Part shown: positions 41,070 through 51,200 of the stretch, in pieces | Layout: every line of letters starts with the position of its first letter | Numbering within the stretch: position 1 is the first letter of the stretch | DNA from: a virus | Virus record (IMG/VR): IMGVR_UViG_3300032931_001151 | Location: 1-64,000 of that record | Length of the DNA: 64,000 nucleotides | Direction: 5' to 3' (one strand) | Made by a program: the position numbers and the translations under genes | Notes under the pieces: model-generated | What the model was told of the DNA's origin: nothing | The model's database searches: none | What the model saw: only the letters and a program-made list of their open reading frames with translations

Positions 41070-41857
41070 TAGTTTGTTTTCTTAAAAAATGTTTTATAAT
41101 GATCTAACCAATTTTGAGAAATGTGTTTAGGCTTCATTGTATCTAAAAAGTGGTTTCTCCACATAAGAATAAACTCTTCAATATTGTTTCCTTTTTCAAG
41201 ATATCTCTCCATAAAGATAGTATCTCTAGTATCAAAATATGTATCCGATGGGATATCATGGTACTCCATTACGACGGCTTCTTCTAATGTGATGTTATAT
41301 CCAACATGCTTGCCTAAATTCTTCAACAATCCATCTATTGCCGATTGCGAAAGATCCTTAAATTTCTCTTTTAATGTATAAAGAATCCCATTGATGGCGA
41401 TTATAGTCTTATTTTGATTCTCAATACCTTGTAGTGGAATGTCATATTTCTTATGAAGAGAATCTTTTAATTTGTTTGCCTCATCTTCATAAGTCTCATG
41501 GCAGTCAAGACATACACAAAGTATATCAAAGTGGTTTGAGTTCTTATAGTCATCGGGAAGTACTTTGCGATATTGATATGGAACTATATGATGCTTGCTC
41601 AAATGTTCTTTTGCTCCGCAAACTACACAATGATTAGGCAATTTCTCCAAAAAGAATGGATTTGTATTTCCTGGGCCTTTTGGTTCAAATTTAAGTCTAT
41701 AAGTATGTGCCTCGATATGAGTTACGAGATCCTTTTTAATATACCAATTTACTTTCTTTTTATCACAAAGGAATAATACTTTACCCCTAGGATCTTGCAT
41801 CTCATAGGAATCGTATATATTTCCTTGAGATTCTTGAAGATAGTTATCGTTTTTCAT
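41069..41857 (-). CDS. HNH nuclease-like protein
   Basis: A 262-residue protein with an HNH-type core: CVVC (Cys77, Cys80), SKHHIVPYQYR (His89, His90) and CVCLDCHETYEDE (Cys116, Cys119, His120). This layout fits zinc-stapled HNH nucleases. The last 120 residues are an unknown helical domain. It could be a homing-type or genome-processing nuclease; it overlaps the nuclease-like gene upstream. Confidence 0.75.
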   Translation of the reverse strand: MKNDNYLQESQGNIYDSYEMQDPRGKVLFLCDKKKVNWYIKKDLVTHIEAHTYRLKFEPKGPGNTNPFFLEKLPNHCVVCGAKEHLSKHHIVPYQYRKVLPDDYKNSNHFDILCVCLDCHETYEDEANKLKDSLHKKYDIPLQGIENQNKTIIAINGILYTLKEKFKDLSQSAIDGLLKNLGKHVGYNITLEEAVVMEYHDIPSDTYFDTRDTIFMERYLEKGNNIEEFILMWRNHFLDTMKPKHISQNWLDHYKTFFKKTN

Positions 41858-42410
41858 AATGAGTGTTCCAATAGTCGTACATGTATTTGGTTAAAATGTT
41901 TATTTTTCTATCTTGATCGGTTTTGCCTTTGTGCAATAGTGGTGCTTTTTTAATAAACTTTAAACTTGGTATTCTCGTATTATTGTCCAAAACATATATA
42001 AGTCCAGCATAGGTTGGAACATCTTTAATATCTATTATATTTTCCGGACACACAAAATAGAAATAGTTTGGGCCTTTAAATTCGTCCATATGAGTAGTTT
42101 GTTGTATTCCGGTGAAATTTGGAGTAAATTGATCAACTACTTTTTCATTCTTTCCATATTCAGCTTCAGTAAGCAATTCGCCGTTTCTTTTACCTTTGAA
42201 CCATTCGTGCTTTACCTTTTTAGCAGTGAAATCTCTTTTAAAGTCGCTTTTAGATTGTTTGATTTCAAATTCCATAAGGTATCCCGCCTTTGAAATTGCC
42301 ATAAAATCAACTTCAAACCAATAATGAAGGTGCTTATTAGACACCATAAATTCGTTTTGGCGGCATTTACAATAGAAATAAATTGCTTTTTGAATATCTT
42401 TAGTTTCCAT
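41844..42410 (-). CDS. PD-(D/E)XK nuclease-like protein (MmcB-like)
   Basis: A 188-residue protein whose EVDFMAISKAGYLMEFEIK segment gives Asp35, Glu49 and Lys51 in the order of a PD-(D/E)XK nuclease active site, followed by NYFYFVCPENII and DVPTYAGLIYV. The pattern resembles the MmcB-like repair family in bacteria and phages. First gene after the promoter at 42431-42457. Confidence 0.65.
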   Translation of the reverse strand: METKDIQKAIYFYCKCRQNEFMVSNKHLHYWFEVDFMAISKAGYLMEFEIKQSKSDFKRDFTAKKVKHEWFKGKRNGELLTEAEYGKNEKVVDQFTPNFTGIQQTTHMDEFKGPNYFYFVCPENIIDIKDVPTYAGLIYVLDNNTRIPSLKFIKKAPLLHKGKTDQDRKINILTKYMYDYWNTHYEKR

Positions 42411-42430
42411 TCAATTAATCCTTTGACCCA

Positions 42431-42457
42431 ATTATAGTGCCAACAACGAAAAGTCAA
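42431..42457 (-). promoter_or_regulatory. Sigma70-type promoter
   Basis: Minus strand TTGACT (42457-42452), 15-base spacer, TATAAT (42436-42431), for the operon 42410-38503. Confidence 0.75.
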
Positions 42458-42469
42458 TCAATAAATTTT

Positions 42470-42477
42470 GATAAATA
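42470..42477 (+). promoter_or_regulatory. Possible late promoter (one mismatch)
   Basis: GATAAATA differs from the late octamer TATAAATA at the first base and lies 14 bases before the ATG at 42492, at the start of a late-type block. Confidence 0.4.
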
Positions 42478-42491
42478 AGGTTGAGGTAATT

Positions 42492-43160
42492 ATGTCACTA
42501 AGAAATAAAATAATTAATTTATTTGAGGCTCATGACTTGTTTGATCAACAAGGAAGTATTAATGTGGACCACGGAGAAATCGGAAATAGAGATCAAATGG
42601 GTAGTATGTGGCATTCTTATCCAAGCATTGATTATGCCATGCTTGAAGATGGAGAAAAACCAAGAATATACATTGATATGGATAGTGTTTTATGCGATTT
42701 TGTTAAATCTTTCAAAGAAAAAGTCGGAATTTCCCCCGAAGAGTATGAAGCAACTAACGGAAAAAATGCTTTTTGGGATATTATAGAGTCTTGGGGAGAG
42801 GATTTTTGGGAAACTCTACCGTGGATGCCAGATGGAAAAGAACTTTGGAATTATGTATCTAAATATAATCCCATAATACTATCTGCTGCAATGGCTGGAT
42901 ATCAAAGAAGAGGAAAATCAAAGTGGCTTCAAAAAGAAATAGGATATTCCGATACTCCTATAGTTAATCCAAGTAATTGGAAAGGCCAATCTAAAGTAAT
43001 ATTTCATAAAGACAAATGGAGATTTATTCTAGAAAAAAACGAAATATTAATTGATGACACCGAAAGCAAGATTGAACCTTGGCACGATAATGGCGGAATC
43101 GGTATACTTCACACATCCGCTAAAAATACTATAGAGTATTTGAAAAAAATTGGATTATAA
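42492..43160 (+). CDS. HAD-fold 5'(3')-deoxyribonucleotidase-like protein with N-terminal tag
   Basis: A 222-residue protein. Residues 1-13 (MSLRNKIINLFEA) are the RNKI-type tag; then a HAD domain of the NT5C group: YIDMDSVLCDF holds the DxDSV nucleophile motif, LSAAM the second motif and ILIDDTESK the acidic motif. Such enzymes dephosphorylate (deoxy)nucleotides. I chose the ATG at 42492, with GAGG before it. An enzyme carrying this tag in a late block may be packaged. Confidence 0.8.
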   Translation: MSLRNKIINLFEAHDLFDQQGSINVDHGEIGNRDQMGSMWHSYPSIDYAMLEDGEKPRIYIDMDSVLCDFVKSFKEKVGISPEEYEATNGKNAFWDIIESWGEDFWETLPWMPDGKELWNYVSKYNPIILSAAMAGYQRRGKSKWLQKEIGYSDTPIVNPSNWKGQSKVIFHKDKWRFILEKNEILIDDTESKIEPWHDNGGIGILHTSAKNTIEYLKKIGL

Positions 43161-43163
43161 ATA
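43156..43163 (+). promoter_or_regulatory. T4-like late promoter
   Basis: TATAAATA overlaps the TAA stop of the nucleotidase gene, 20 bases before the ATG of the first tail-fibre gene. Confidence 0.65.
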
Positions 43164-43182
43164 CTATTAATTGGAGACGAAA

Positions 43183-46100
43183 ATGCCAGCCATTAAAATA
43201 GATCAAGTAACTTTTGCTAAAAAAGACACTTATAATAGTGTCCTCCCAAATGAGTTATCTATAATTGCCACGTCGGATAATAAATTAAAATATATAGATT
43301 CTCTAAACAATTCACATGAATTAATGTCTAATACATCCGTGGCTCCTTTAACTGGTAGTTTACAATATCAAATAAATGCATTATCAGATAGTAATACGGA
43401 TTCAACTTCAATAACGGAAGATACTATGACAAACACTATTTTAGAGTTAAATAGAATTGGTTCTATGCCGGATGTAGCATCAACTTTGTTAATTGGATCC
43501 GGAACTACCGATTTCTCCCCAACTACCTCCTCTACGGTATTAACTGTCGGCGGAAAATCAAAGTTGCCTGGGAGAATTTATATAGAAAATAGATCTTTCA
43601 TGAATACCGATCAAACACAATATTTAAATGGTGTTAATACTCCATGGAATGTATGGAATGAATTCGGCTCAATATCTAACACTTATGATCATGATTGGTG
43701 GGATGCAGAATTTGCAAGGTTAGTAAATCGTGGAATTAATGCTACTCGTGTGTGGATAAATGATAGTCCAGGAAATGAAGGTGTAACTCTAAATTCGGAT
43801 GGCTCATGCAACCCACCAACCGCAAAATTTTGGCAAGATGTTGATGATTTAATGGCCCTTGCCGCAACTCATAAAATATTTGTTATGCCAACTGTTATGT
43901 CGTTTGATCATTTTAGTTGGAATAATACGGGATCCGAACGTTATCACTTTATGATGGGTAAAGAAAGTAATGTACAAAGTTTTATTGATAACTTTTTGGT
44001 CCCTTTAGCTGAAAGATATATTGACAATCCTTGGGTTTGGTCTATTGATTTAGGAAACGAAATTGACGGTATGCCAGAAAATATGGAGACATCTACTCCT
44101 AGAACCGTAACAGCAACTCCGGTTGGTGGCGGATCAAAAGTTGTAAATTTTAGTGATAGATTATCGGACTATGTTGTAGGTACACGTTTATGGGTTAATG
44201 GAACCGACATGGGGTTAGTCACAATAAGAAATAGCGATACACAATGTACCGCAACCAATGCATATTCGGGGGCATCTCAAACCTTTGGATTATATGGTTG
44301 GGGATTTTACGGTATGAATTGGGCGACCTTACAAAGATATGCTGCAATGGCTTCTAAAAGTATACATTCGTTAGACATATCACCTCTCGTGACAATCGGA
44401 ATGCAATCAATTAAATATGTCTCTGGCAATTATAGTGGAGATTATTTCTCCGATACTATTCTTTTGGGCTACACAAATAGCCCGAAATCAAAATTAGACT
44501 ACCACCAAATTCATTGGTATAATTGGGCCGAGCCTTGGTATAGACTTATGCTATCACCAACTGCACACGGACTTTCAGTAAAGCCTGCGGTAATGGGAGA
44601 ATTTCCAGCCGCTTGGGCTAACATGAATGTACCAGGAGTGTATACGTGGTATCCACAAACATATTTCTCTTTAGGACAATATGTTTATGGTAAAGATGAT
44701 GGCCTATTATATGTATGCTCTCAAGCCGGCTTAAGTGGACCTGTTAATGGTGTAGCCGGTGGAGATAGAGGGCCTGGCGGTGGCGGGAATGGTATAACAG
44801 ACGGTTCCGCTAAATGGGATCATTGTGTAAATGATAGTACTTGGAAATCTGAAACAAGTTATAGTGTTTATAATATGATTATTGGAGATCAAGGAACTAA
44901 AACGTATATTTGCACGGAAGCGGGAACGTCGGCGGCTAATAGTAGCGGACCATATGGAACAACTCCACCAGTAGACGGGACTGTCACTTGGGAATTCGTA
45001 AGAAATGTGGTAAAAAATGAAAAAGTAGTTTTGGATTTCTTCATTTCTAGTGGATGGGCTGGAGCAATGCCGTGGAATAGTAATATGTTTAGTACAAATG
45101 GCGGATTATATGAAGTAAATTTACAAAATAAAATTTTTGACAATTGGGGTGCATTGACAGACTACTATGTTAATAGCGAAATTTTAAATGATGGCTACAA
45201 AGTATATAGGTGTTTAGCCCAAGGAAAGAGTGCGGCTAGCGGCGGCCCAACCGGAACAGGTCAATCAATATCTGATGGTGGAGTTACATGGAGCTATACA
45301 AGAGAAATATCTGGAAATCCCGCATGGACTACTTTTGGATTGGCAATTAAAGAAACATCCGATGAGAATGTGGTATCTATATATCCAAATACTAATATAA
45401 CACCCGATAACTCAGGAAAATCAATACGCCAAACTATGAGTAGAGCATGGTATAAATCCGGATTTGACATGCAATCCGCACAGGTATTTAAATTTGATAA
45501 GCCTTTAGATAGTACAATTCAAAATGTTGGATTTTTTGATGATGATGACGGTTATTTTTTAAGTTATAATAATGGTGATTTGCAAATAGGCGTTAGATCA
45601 AATGGATCTTCTTTACTTGTTGATAGATCTAATTGGAATATTGACAAGTTTGATGGGTCAGGCCCATCTACATTAACACTAGATATAACTGGAACCATGA
45701 ATACCGTGTTAATAAATTCGGGATGGATACATGGCGGAAAAAATTTGGTAGGATTTATTTTTAATAACAAAAAGTATTGGGCACATGAGTTTGAACATTC
45801 GTCAATATATCCCTCAAATCCGAATTTACCGTTAAGATGGGAAATCGAGGCGACGGCCCCAATTGATGAGACGAGAGCTATTGAATCATTTATGGGATAT
45901 GTTACTACTCAAAATAACTATAATATTACACAAAAAAGAACTAATGGTAGAGCAGACTATGCTATTCAACTTAATGGCGGTATTACACAAGAGGCTATAT
46001 CAATTAGAATTCCATCCACATATCAAAAATATAGTACTCTAAGACCAATTAGAATAAAAGTATTGGATACCACCGGGTCCGAATTCCAAGTATTCCATTG

Positions 46101-46380
46101 GAAGTTAATTTTAAATCCATATGAAACCGGTACGGGGGCTTGGATACAATCTTCAAATGGCATATCCGAATATAATTTAACTCGGTCTACGGAACAAGGT
46201 ACTGGAATAGTCATAACTCAAGGATATAATAGGGGAGATTGCGATGTTGTTCTTGAAAATCTTCCATATTTGGGGGCAACTATAGATGGTACTAGTGATG
46301 TATATAGTCTACAAATAACTAACCTAACTCAATCCTCAACTTATTACTTCGTGAGTATGGATTGGGAAGAAATTAAATAA
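43183..46380 (+). CDS. Tail fibre with GH5-like glycosidase and inserted sugar-binding repeats
   Basis: A 1065-residue virion protein. About 1-120 (MPAIKIDQVTF onwards) looks like a fibre-attachment and adaptor region. About 150-670 is a GH5-like (mannanase/cellulase type) barrel with acid/base Glu293 in LGNEID and nucleophile Glu473 in VMGEFP; SGWAGAMPW near 625 completes it. Three repeats resembling carbohydrate-binding modules occur at about 495-545, 550-605 and 660-710 (each ending DGxxxW). A beta-rich C-terminus follows. It probably degrades or binds host surface polysaccharide. GGAGA precedes the ATG. Confidence 0.8.
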   Translation: MPAIKIDQVTFAKKDTYNSVLPNELSIIATSDNKLKYIDSLNNSHELMSNTSVAPLTGSLQYQINALSDSNTDSTSITEDTMTNTILELNRIGSMPDVASTLLIGSGTTDFSPTTSSTVLTVGGKSKLPGRIYIENRSFMNTDQTQYLNGVNTPWNVWNEFGSISNTYDHDWWDAEFARLVNRGINATRVWINDSPGNEGVTLNSDGSCNPPTAKFWQDVDDLMALAATHKIFVMPTVMSFDHFSWNNTGSERYHFMMGKESNVQSFIDNFLVPLAERYIDNPWVWSIDLGNEIDGMPENMETSTPRTVTATPVGGGSKVVNFSDRLSDYVVGTRLWVNGTDMGLVTIRNSDTQCTATNAYSGASQTFGLYGWGFYGMNWATLQRYAAMASKSIHSLDISPLVTIGMQSIKYVSGNYSGDYFSDTILLGYTNSPKSKLDYHQIHWYNWAEPWYRLMLSPTAHGLSVKPAVMGEFPAAWANMNVPGVYTWYPQTYFSLGQYVYGKDDGLLYVCSQAGLSGPVNGVAGGDRGPGGGGNGITDGSAKWDHCVNDSTWKSETSYSVYNMIIGDQGTKTYICTEAGTSAANSSGPYGTTPPVDGTVTWEFVRNVVKNEKVVLDFFISSGWAGAMPWNSNMFSTNGGLYEVNLQNKIFDNWGALTDYYVNSEILNDGYKVYRCLAQGKSAASGGPTGTGQSISDGGVTWSYTREISGNPAWTTFGLAIKETSDENVVSIYPNTNITPDNSGKSIRQTMSRAWYKSGFDMQSAQVFKFDKPLDSTIQNVGFFDDDDGYFLSYNNGDLQIGVRSNGSSLLVDRSNWNIDKFDGSGPSTLTLDITGTMNTVLINSGWIHGGKNLVGFIFNNKKYWAHEFEHSSIYPSNPNLPLRWEIEATAPIDETRAIESFMGYVTTQNNYNITQKRTNGRADYAIQLNGGITQEAISIRIPSTYQKYSTLRPIRIKVLDTTGSEFQVFHWKLILNPYETGTGAWIQSSNGISEYNLTRSTEQGTGIVITQGYNRGDCDVVLENLPYLGATIDGTSDVYSLQITNLTQSSTYYFVSMDWEEIK

Positions 46381-46394
46381 TAGGAATTAATCTT

Positions 46395-46985
46395 GTGGAT
46401 CCAATAAATAATACCCAAACTTTTACACAATTAGCAAAAAGTAGATCTCCGCAAAATGCAAGATCTGATTTGGAAATTGACTTATATAGTCCTCAAGGAA
46501 TTATAACTAGATTATCGGAATTAGAATCTACTACTACTACTACTACCACTTCAATATCTTCTCAAAATAACTCAATAAACACTCTTTATTCTAATTATAC
46601 AAACATCTCAACTACACACTCAATATCGGCAGGATTACAAGAACAATTAGATTCAATTAATATAGTTGCAGGTTCAAATGTTACGGTAGTTCAAAATCCA
46701 AATAAGACTTGGACTATTTCAAGTATTGGAGGAAGTGGTGGCGGTGGTGGCACTGGGAATGGTTGGACACCAATTGCCGGAACAGGGATGTCTATAACCG
46801 CTCCAACTACTTCAAGTTACTTGTTTAGCGTGGACGATTATATCGGAGCAACAGAAGTTGCCTCTATATCGTCCGGATTACAATCACAACTTGACTCTAT
46901 GTTGTCTAGAATTACTATACTTGAACAAAACTTAACCCCATTAGCCATAAATACTTTTGACATGGTTTCCCCATTCGTAATATAA
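46395..46985 (+). CDS. Tail-fibre-associated Ser/Thr-rich protein
   Basis: A 196-residue protein, GTG start after AGGAAT. Low-complexity Thr run (STTTTTTTSIS), two similar heptad segments SISAGLQEQLDSI and SISSGLQSQLDSM, and a glycine linker (GGSGGGGGTGNG) around a small beta domain with GTGMSITAP. It looks like a trimeric fibre, linker or chaperone-like piece between two fibre genes. Confidence 0.65.
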   Translation: MDPINNTQTFTQLAKSRSPQNARSDLEIDLYSPQGIITRLSELESTTTTTTTSISSQNNSINTLYSNYTNISTTHSISAGLQEQLDSINIVAGSNVTVVQNPNKTWTISSIGGSGGGGGTGNGWTPIAGTGMSITAPTTSSYLFSVDDYIGATEVASISSGLQSQLDSMLSRITILEQNLTPLAINTFDMVSPFVI

Positions 46986-46988
46986 AAA
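46981..46988 (+). promoter_or_regulatory. Possible late promoter (one mismatch)
   Basis: TATAAAAA lies 17 bases before the ATG at 47005 and overlaps the stop of the upstream gene. One mismatch to TATAAATA; weak. Confidence 0.3.
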
Positions 46989-47004
46989 GTTATAAGGATT
47001 TTTA

Positions 47005-48285
47005 ATGACCGCCCTTACAACATCCACGACCTCTATAACCGCAGATATAAGTGGAATTTTAACTTTTGGTCATTTAGCCCAGCATCCGGCGGCGGGGGCT
47101 ATACATGCTATAGGTGGAACATATCCACTAGATTCGTATTTGTCTCCATTAAATTTTACAACTTTTAGATCTACACAATCAAAAATAGTATCTAATATAT
47201 CAAGATATAGATCTTACGGCATGAAATTAGTTCCAGTTATGTCTGATGATTTTGGATATTATGTTACTAATTTCCCAGGAGATCCGGCATATCCTCTATC
47301 AACTTGGGAATCTTGGGTAACTAATTATGTAAATCAAATGGTTTCTAATGGATTTGTAGATGCTTGGTGTATTGATATTTGGAATGAACCCAATTTATCC
47401 CAATTTTGGCCTAGACCTTTTAGTCAATTTTGTGATGTGTGGATCACGGCAGCGGCTACAATAAAATCCCTACAACCTACTTGGAAAGTTTGCGGCCCAT
47501 CATTGTCTCAATATGATGGCACTTTAATAGGGCAATTTTTTAATGCATGTAAAAATGCCGGCGTATATCCTGATGTTATTAGCTTCCATCAAACCGCCAT
47601 TCAGTATTTTAATCTAAATGAGCCGTGGGAATTTCCGACGAATCTTGAAACAACTAATACTATGGCAACTTCAGCCGGAATTTCGGGAAAACCATTTTTT
47701 CTTGGAGAATACATTTCTTCGGGTCTTGATATAACACGGCCTGGGCCGGCAGCTTCTTGGATGATATCAATGGATTCGGCTGGAACAAATGCAGTTTCAG
47801 CGGCGTGCCACTCAACCTTTCCGGAATCGGATTATGCGGATCCTTTATTAAATACCGGAGATAATATAGACAATAGCACTAGAGATACATTGTGTGGCAT
47901 CTTATCACCGGATAATATGCCTAGGGCCGTATGGTTTTTATATAGAGATTATGCAAATATGACCGGGATTATGGCTTCCGACTTATCAGCCGCAATATTA
48001 GTAAACGTCGATAATGAAAAAAAAGAATTTAATGCTATATATTGTGCTAAAAGCCCAACTACTAAAAGACAATTTATAATAATCAAAAATTTTGGCGAGG
48101 TTTTTTCTCCAAATAGAATTATGTATACTATAATAAAATATCAAGATAGTGCTTGGGCCAAATGCTCAACACCTCCATTAGTGGAATATGGAACTATTCT
48201 TAATAATTTTGATAATATTATATTGAGAATTCCTCCGTTTTCAGCTGGAACAGAAGCAATACACATAAAAATGGTTTCAAGGTGA
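47005..48285 (+). CDS. GH-A clan glycoside hydrolase (GH39-like) virion protein
   Basis: A 426-residue glycosidase. DIWNEPNLSQFW gives acid/base Glu128; VISFHQ, then FFLGEYISSG gives nucleophile Glu235; the strand order and spacing fit a GH-A TIM barrel near GH39 or GH5. A beta domain follows about residue 330. No signal peptide, as expected for a virion-borne enzyme next to tail fibres. Substrate unknown; host surface glycan is likely. AAGGAT precedes the ATG. Confidence 0.75.
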   Translation: MTALTTSTTSITADISGILTFGHLAQHPAAGAIHAIGGTYPLDSYLSPLNFTTFRSTQSKIVSNISRYRSYGMKLVPVMSDDFGYYVTNFPGDPAYPLSTWESWVTNYVNQMVSNGFVDAWCIDIWNEPNLSQFWPRPFSQFCDVWITAAATIKSLQPTWKVCGPSLSQYDGTLIGQFFNACKNAGVYPDVISFHQTAIQYFNLNEPWEFPTNLETTNTMATSAGISGKPFFLGEYISSGLDITRPGPAASWMISMDSAGTNAVSAACHSTFPESDYADPLLNTGDNIDNSTRDTLCGILSPDNMPRAVWFLYRDYANMTGIMASDLSAAILVNVDNEKKEFNAIYCAKSPTTKRQFIIIKNFGEVFSPNRIMYTIIKYQDSAWAKCSTPPLVEYGTILNNFDNIILRIPPFSAGTEAIHIKMVSR

Positions 48286-48288
48286 CAT

Positions 48289-51200
48289 ATGACTATAATA
48301 AATACGGTACAATATGCGTTTGACGGATCTAGAACTTTATTAGACACAACTTGCTATAGTTTTCTATCCTATAGCACGGAAGACGGATATGCCGATTACA
48401 CGGAAGAGTCAAAAACTGGATATGGCGCTGGGGATTATATAATTTTTAATAATGTTGTAGGATCCGAGTGGTATATAGGATCGGATGTTTCATTTCAATC
48501 TTTATATATGGCACTTAATACTATAGGAGTAAAGGGAACTGGAAATATAGTTTGGGAATACGCATCCGGCCCAAGCACTTGGTCTACCTTAACGATGGCT
48601 GGTTCTGGAACAGCCGATTTAACATCCCCAACTTATGAGGCGGCATTAGATTGGGATACTCCTAGCGATTGGGTTGATTCTACTGTTAATGAAATATCGG
48701 CAAGATGGATTAGATGCAGAATGACCTCTACATATACTACTCCACCAGCTATAATATTTGCTAGTATTGGTAGAACTACTTATTGGTCTAAAACTATAGA
48801 TATTCCATATACTTCAATAAATTGGCAATCTACATATTTAGATTGGAGTTTATATTTAAATAATAATTATGGGGCTATTAGATTCGTTGCGGTATATGCT
48901 AGATTGGGCGGAACTGGATCTTGGGTTAGATTAACTAGTCCAAGTACGGGATATACCGGAACAAATAATCAAATGTCCATAAAAAATATAATTGATTTAT
49001 ATCCACTATTCAAATTAAATTGGATTGCGGGAGATACTCAACTATTAGAAATTAGATTTGCTATAACCGCCATTTCTTCTAATAATGGATCGGATTACGT
49101 AACAGAGTTAGCAGGAAGATTAAATCTAACCTATCAATACGATGCGACGGAAAACAACGATACAATAATAAAAACTATTAGAATTCCGTTGAAAAGTTTA
49201 CCAAATGGAATATCAAATATAGATCAATTAGTTGATACTATTCCCGCATTAAATACATTTTTGCCAGAATCAAGTAAAATAATAAAAGATTGGTGGATAG
49301 AAGTAGAAGGAAATAATTGTAACAACGAATCTGATAATTCGGTATACGGATTACAAGCACACATTGATAATCTATCTAGTGAGTATTTAATAAATTGTGT
49401 AAATACTTCTTTTAGTAGTTCTTATCATTGGTCGGTATATAGTTTAAATAGTTTAGATTTAGATACTTCTAATTCTCATTCTTTCTATCTTATGGCAACC
49501 GAGCCGAATAACTTATTTAATACGGTCAATAGTGTCGTTTATGTTACATATACTTATAGTAAATCGTTATCTACTACCGTATTACAATCCTTAATAATAC
49601 CACTTGGATATGCTTCAACTCCATTAAGAACTTCAGATGCTATTAATAGTGATGGACAGCAATTCAACTTAACTAGACCTATATGGATAGCAGAGCCTGG
49701 AAATATAACTATACAAAAATCGGGCATAAGAATAACTTGCGAAGAACTAACTTATGCCTCAAATGCACAAGTATATGCAATACAAACTGTTGGAGATTCC
49801 GCATTTACCGAGTATCAAATCGGAACTAGAGGGAACCCGGCTGGACAAATTAGTATCATGCATCCGCTAGATAATCTAAGTCTTATTCATGGTAAAAATT
49901 ATATTGGATTAACCATGTATTCTTTATATAATGACTTCGTTAGTAGAGGTAGAAGTCATGTCTTATACTTAAATTATACATCAAATGTAGACCCAAAAGG
50001 AGAATGGAGGCATAATAAAACTATTATGTCATTATTAATGAATATGAGTTATGTTGAAGGAACGTGGGCAAATTATGCAAATTTTTGTAGCATTGGAACA
50101 TCCGAACAAAGTAACTATTTAATAAACGACGCTTCTTTAATGATATACGAAACTGGCCAAGTATCTCAACCATTCAATTTATATGCTACTATATACAATG
50201 ATACAAGCCAACATACCGCATTACAATGGAGTATGGAACATAGTGGACCAATAAAGTTCTTAACTACGGAACATACAAGTCAATTCTATGTTCCAGTTCT
50301 TGAATGGTTTTCTCAAATTAGTGATGGAATAAAACCTATAAGTAATGTAAGTGGAAAAATGAAACCATATATAGGAAATGGATATGGAATCATAGCAACC
50401 CAAAACTCATTAAAAAGTTTAATTGGCATGACAACTTTCCATAGTATATCAACGGATATTTCGGGGCGCATGTATAGAATGCCCGGAACACCAAATGAAG
50501 TTATATTAATTTCATCGGATGTACAAGATTTAGGTTGTATAACTAAACAAGCCACCATTAATAGTGATGGTACATATAGCATTTCATGGCCAGATGACTC
50601 TGCCGATATCGCTATATTGGCACACTATTCTGGATCGGCATATGCTATAACTCAAAGAAATAAATCGTCTATACCAAAGTATATCCCACCCGCACAACCA
50701 CTACCATTTAAAATGCTAATTGATACCACTAAAGATGGATCGGCAACAAATCACTTCATACTACCGTTGGATGGTGTATCTACATATAACTTTGATATAG
50801 ATTGGGGCGACTCAAATATACAAACAATAACATCAAATACATCTATTGATCATACATATTCCGCTCCTGGGGTATATACTATTAGCATCACCGAAAATGT
50901 AGTAGGCGGATTCCCAACTATCTACTTCAATAATATGGGCGATTGTCTCAAGCTTATGCAGATTTCTCAATGGGGTACTAATAAGTGGGTATCACTCATT
51001 AGATCGTTTAATGGATGTAGTAATATGAATATCGTCGCCACCGATGTAGCGACTGCTAATACTAGTTCTATTACTAGTTTAAGTTATGCATGGCGTAATT
51101 GTTCCGGGTTGACTTCGTTCCCACTCATCAATACATCAAATGTTACGGACTTTGAAGGTGCGTGGTGGAATTGTTCCGGGTTGACTTCGTTCCCACTCAT

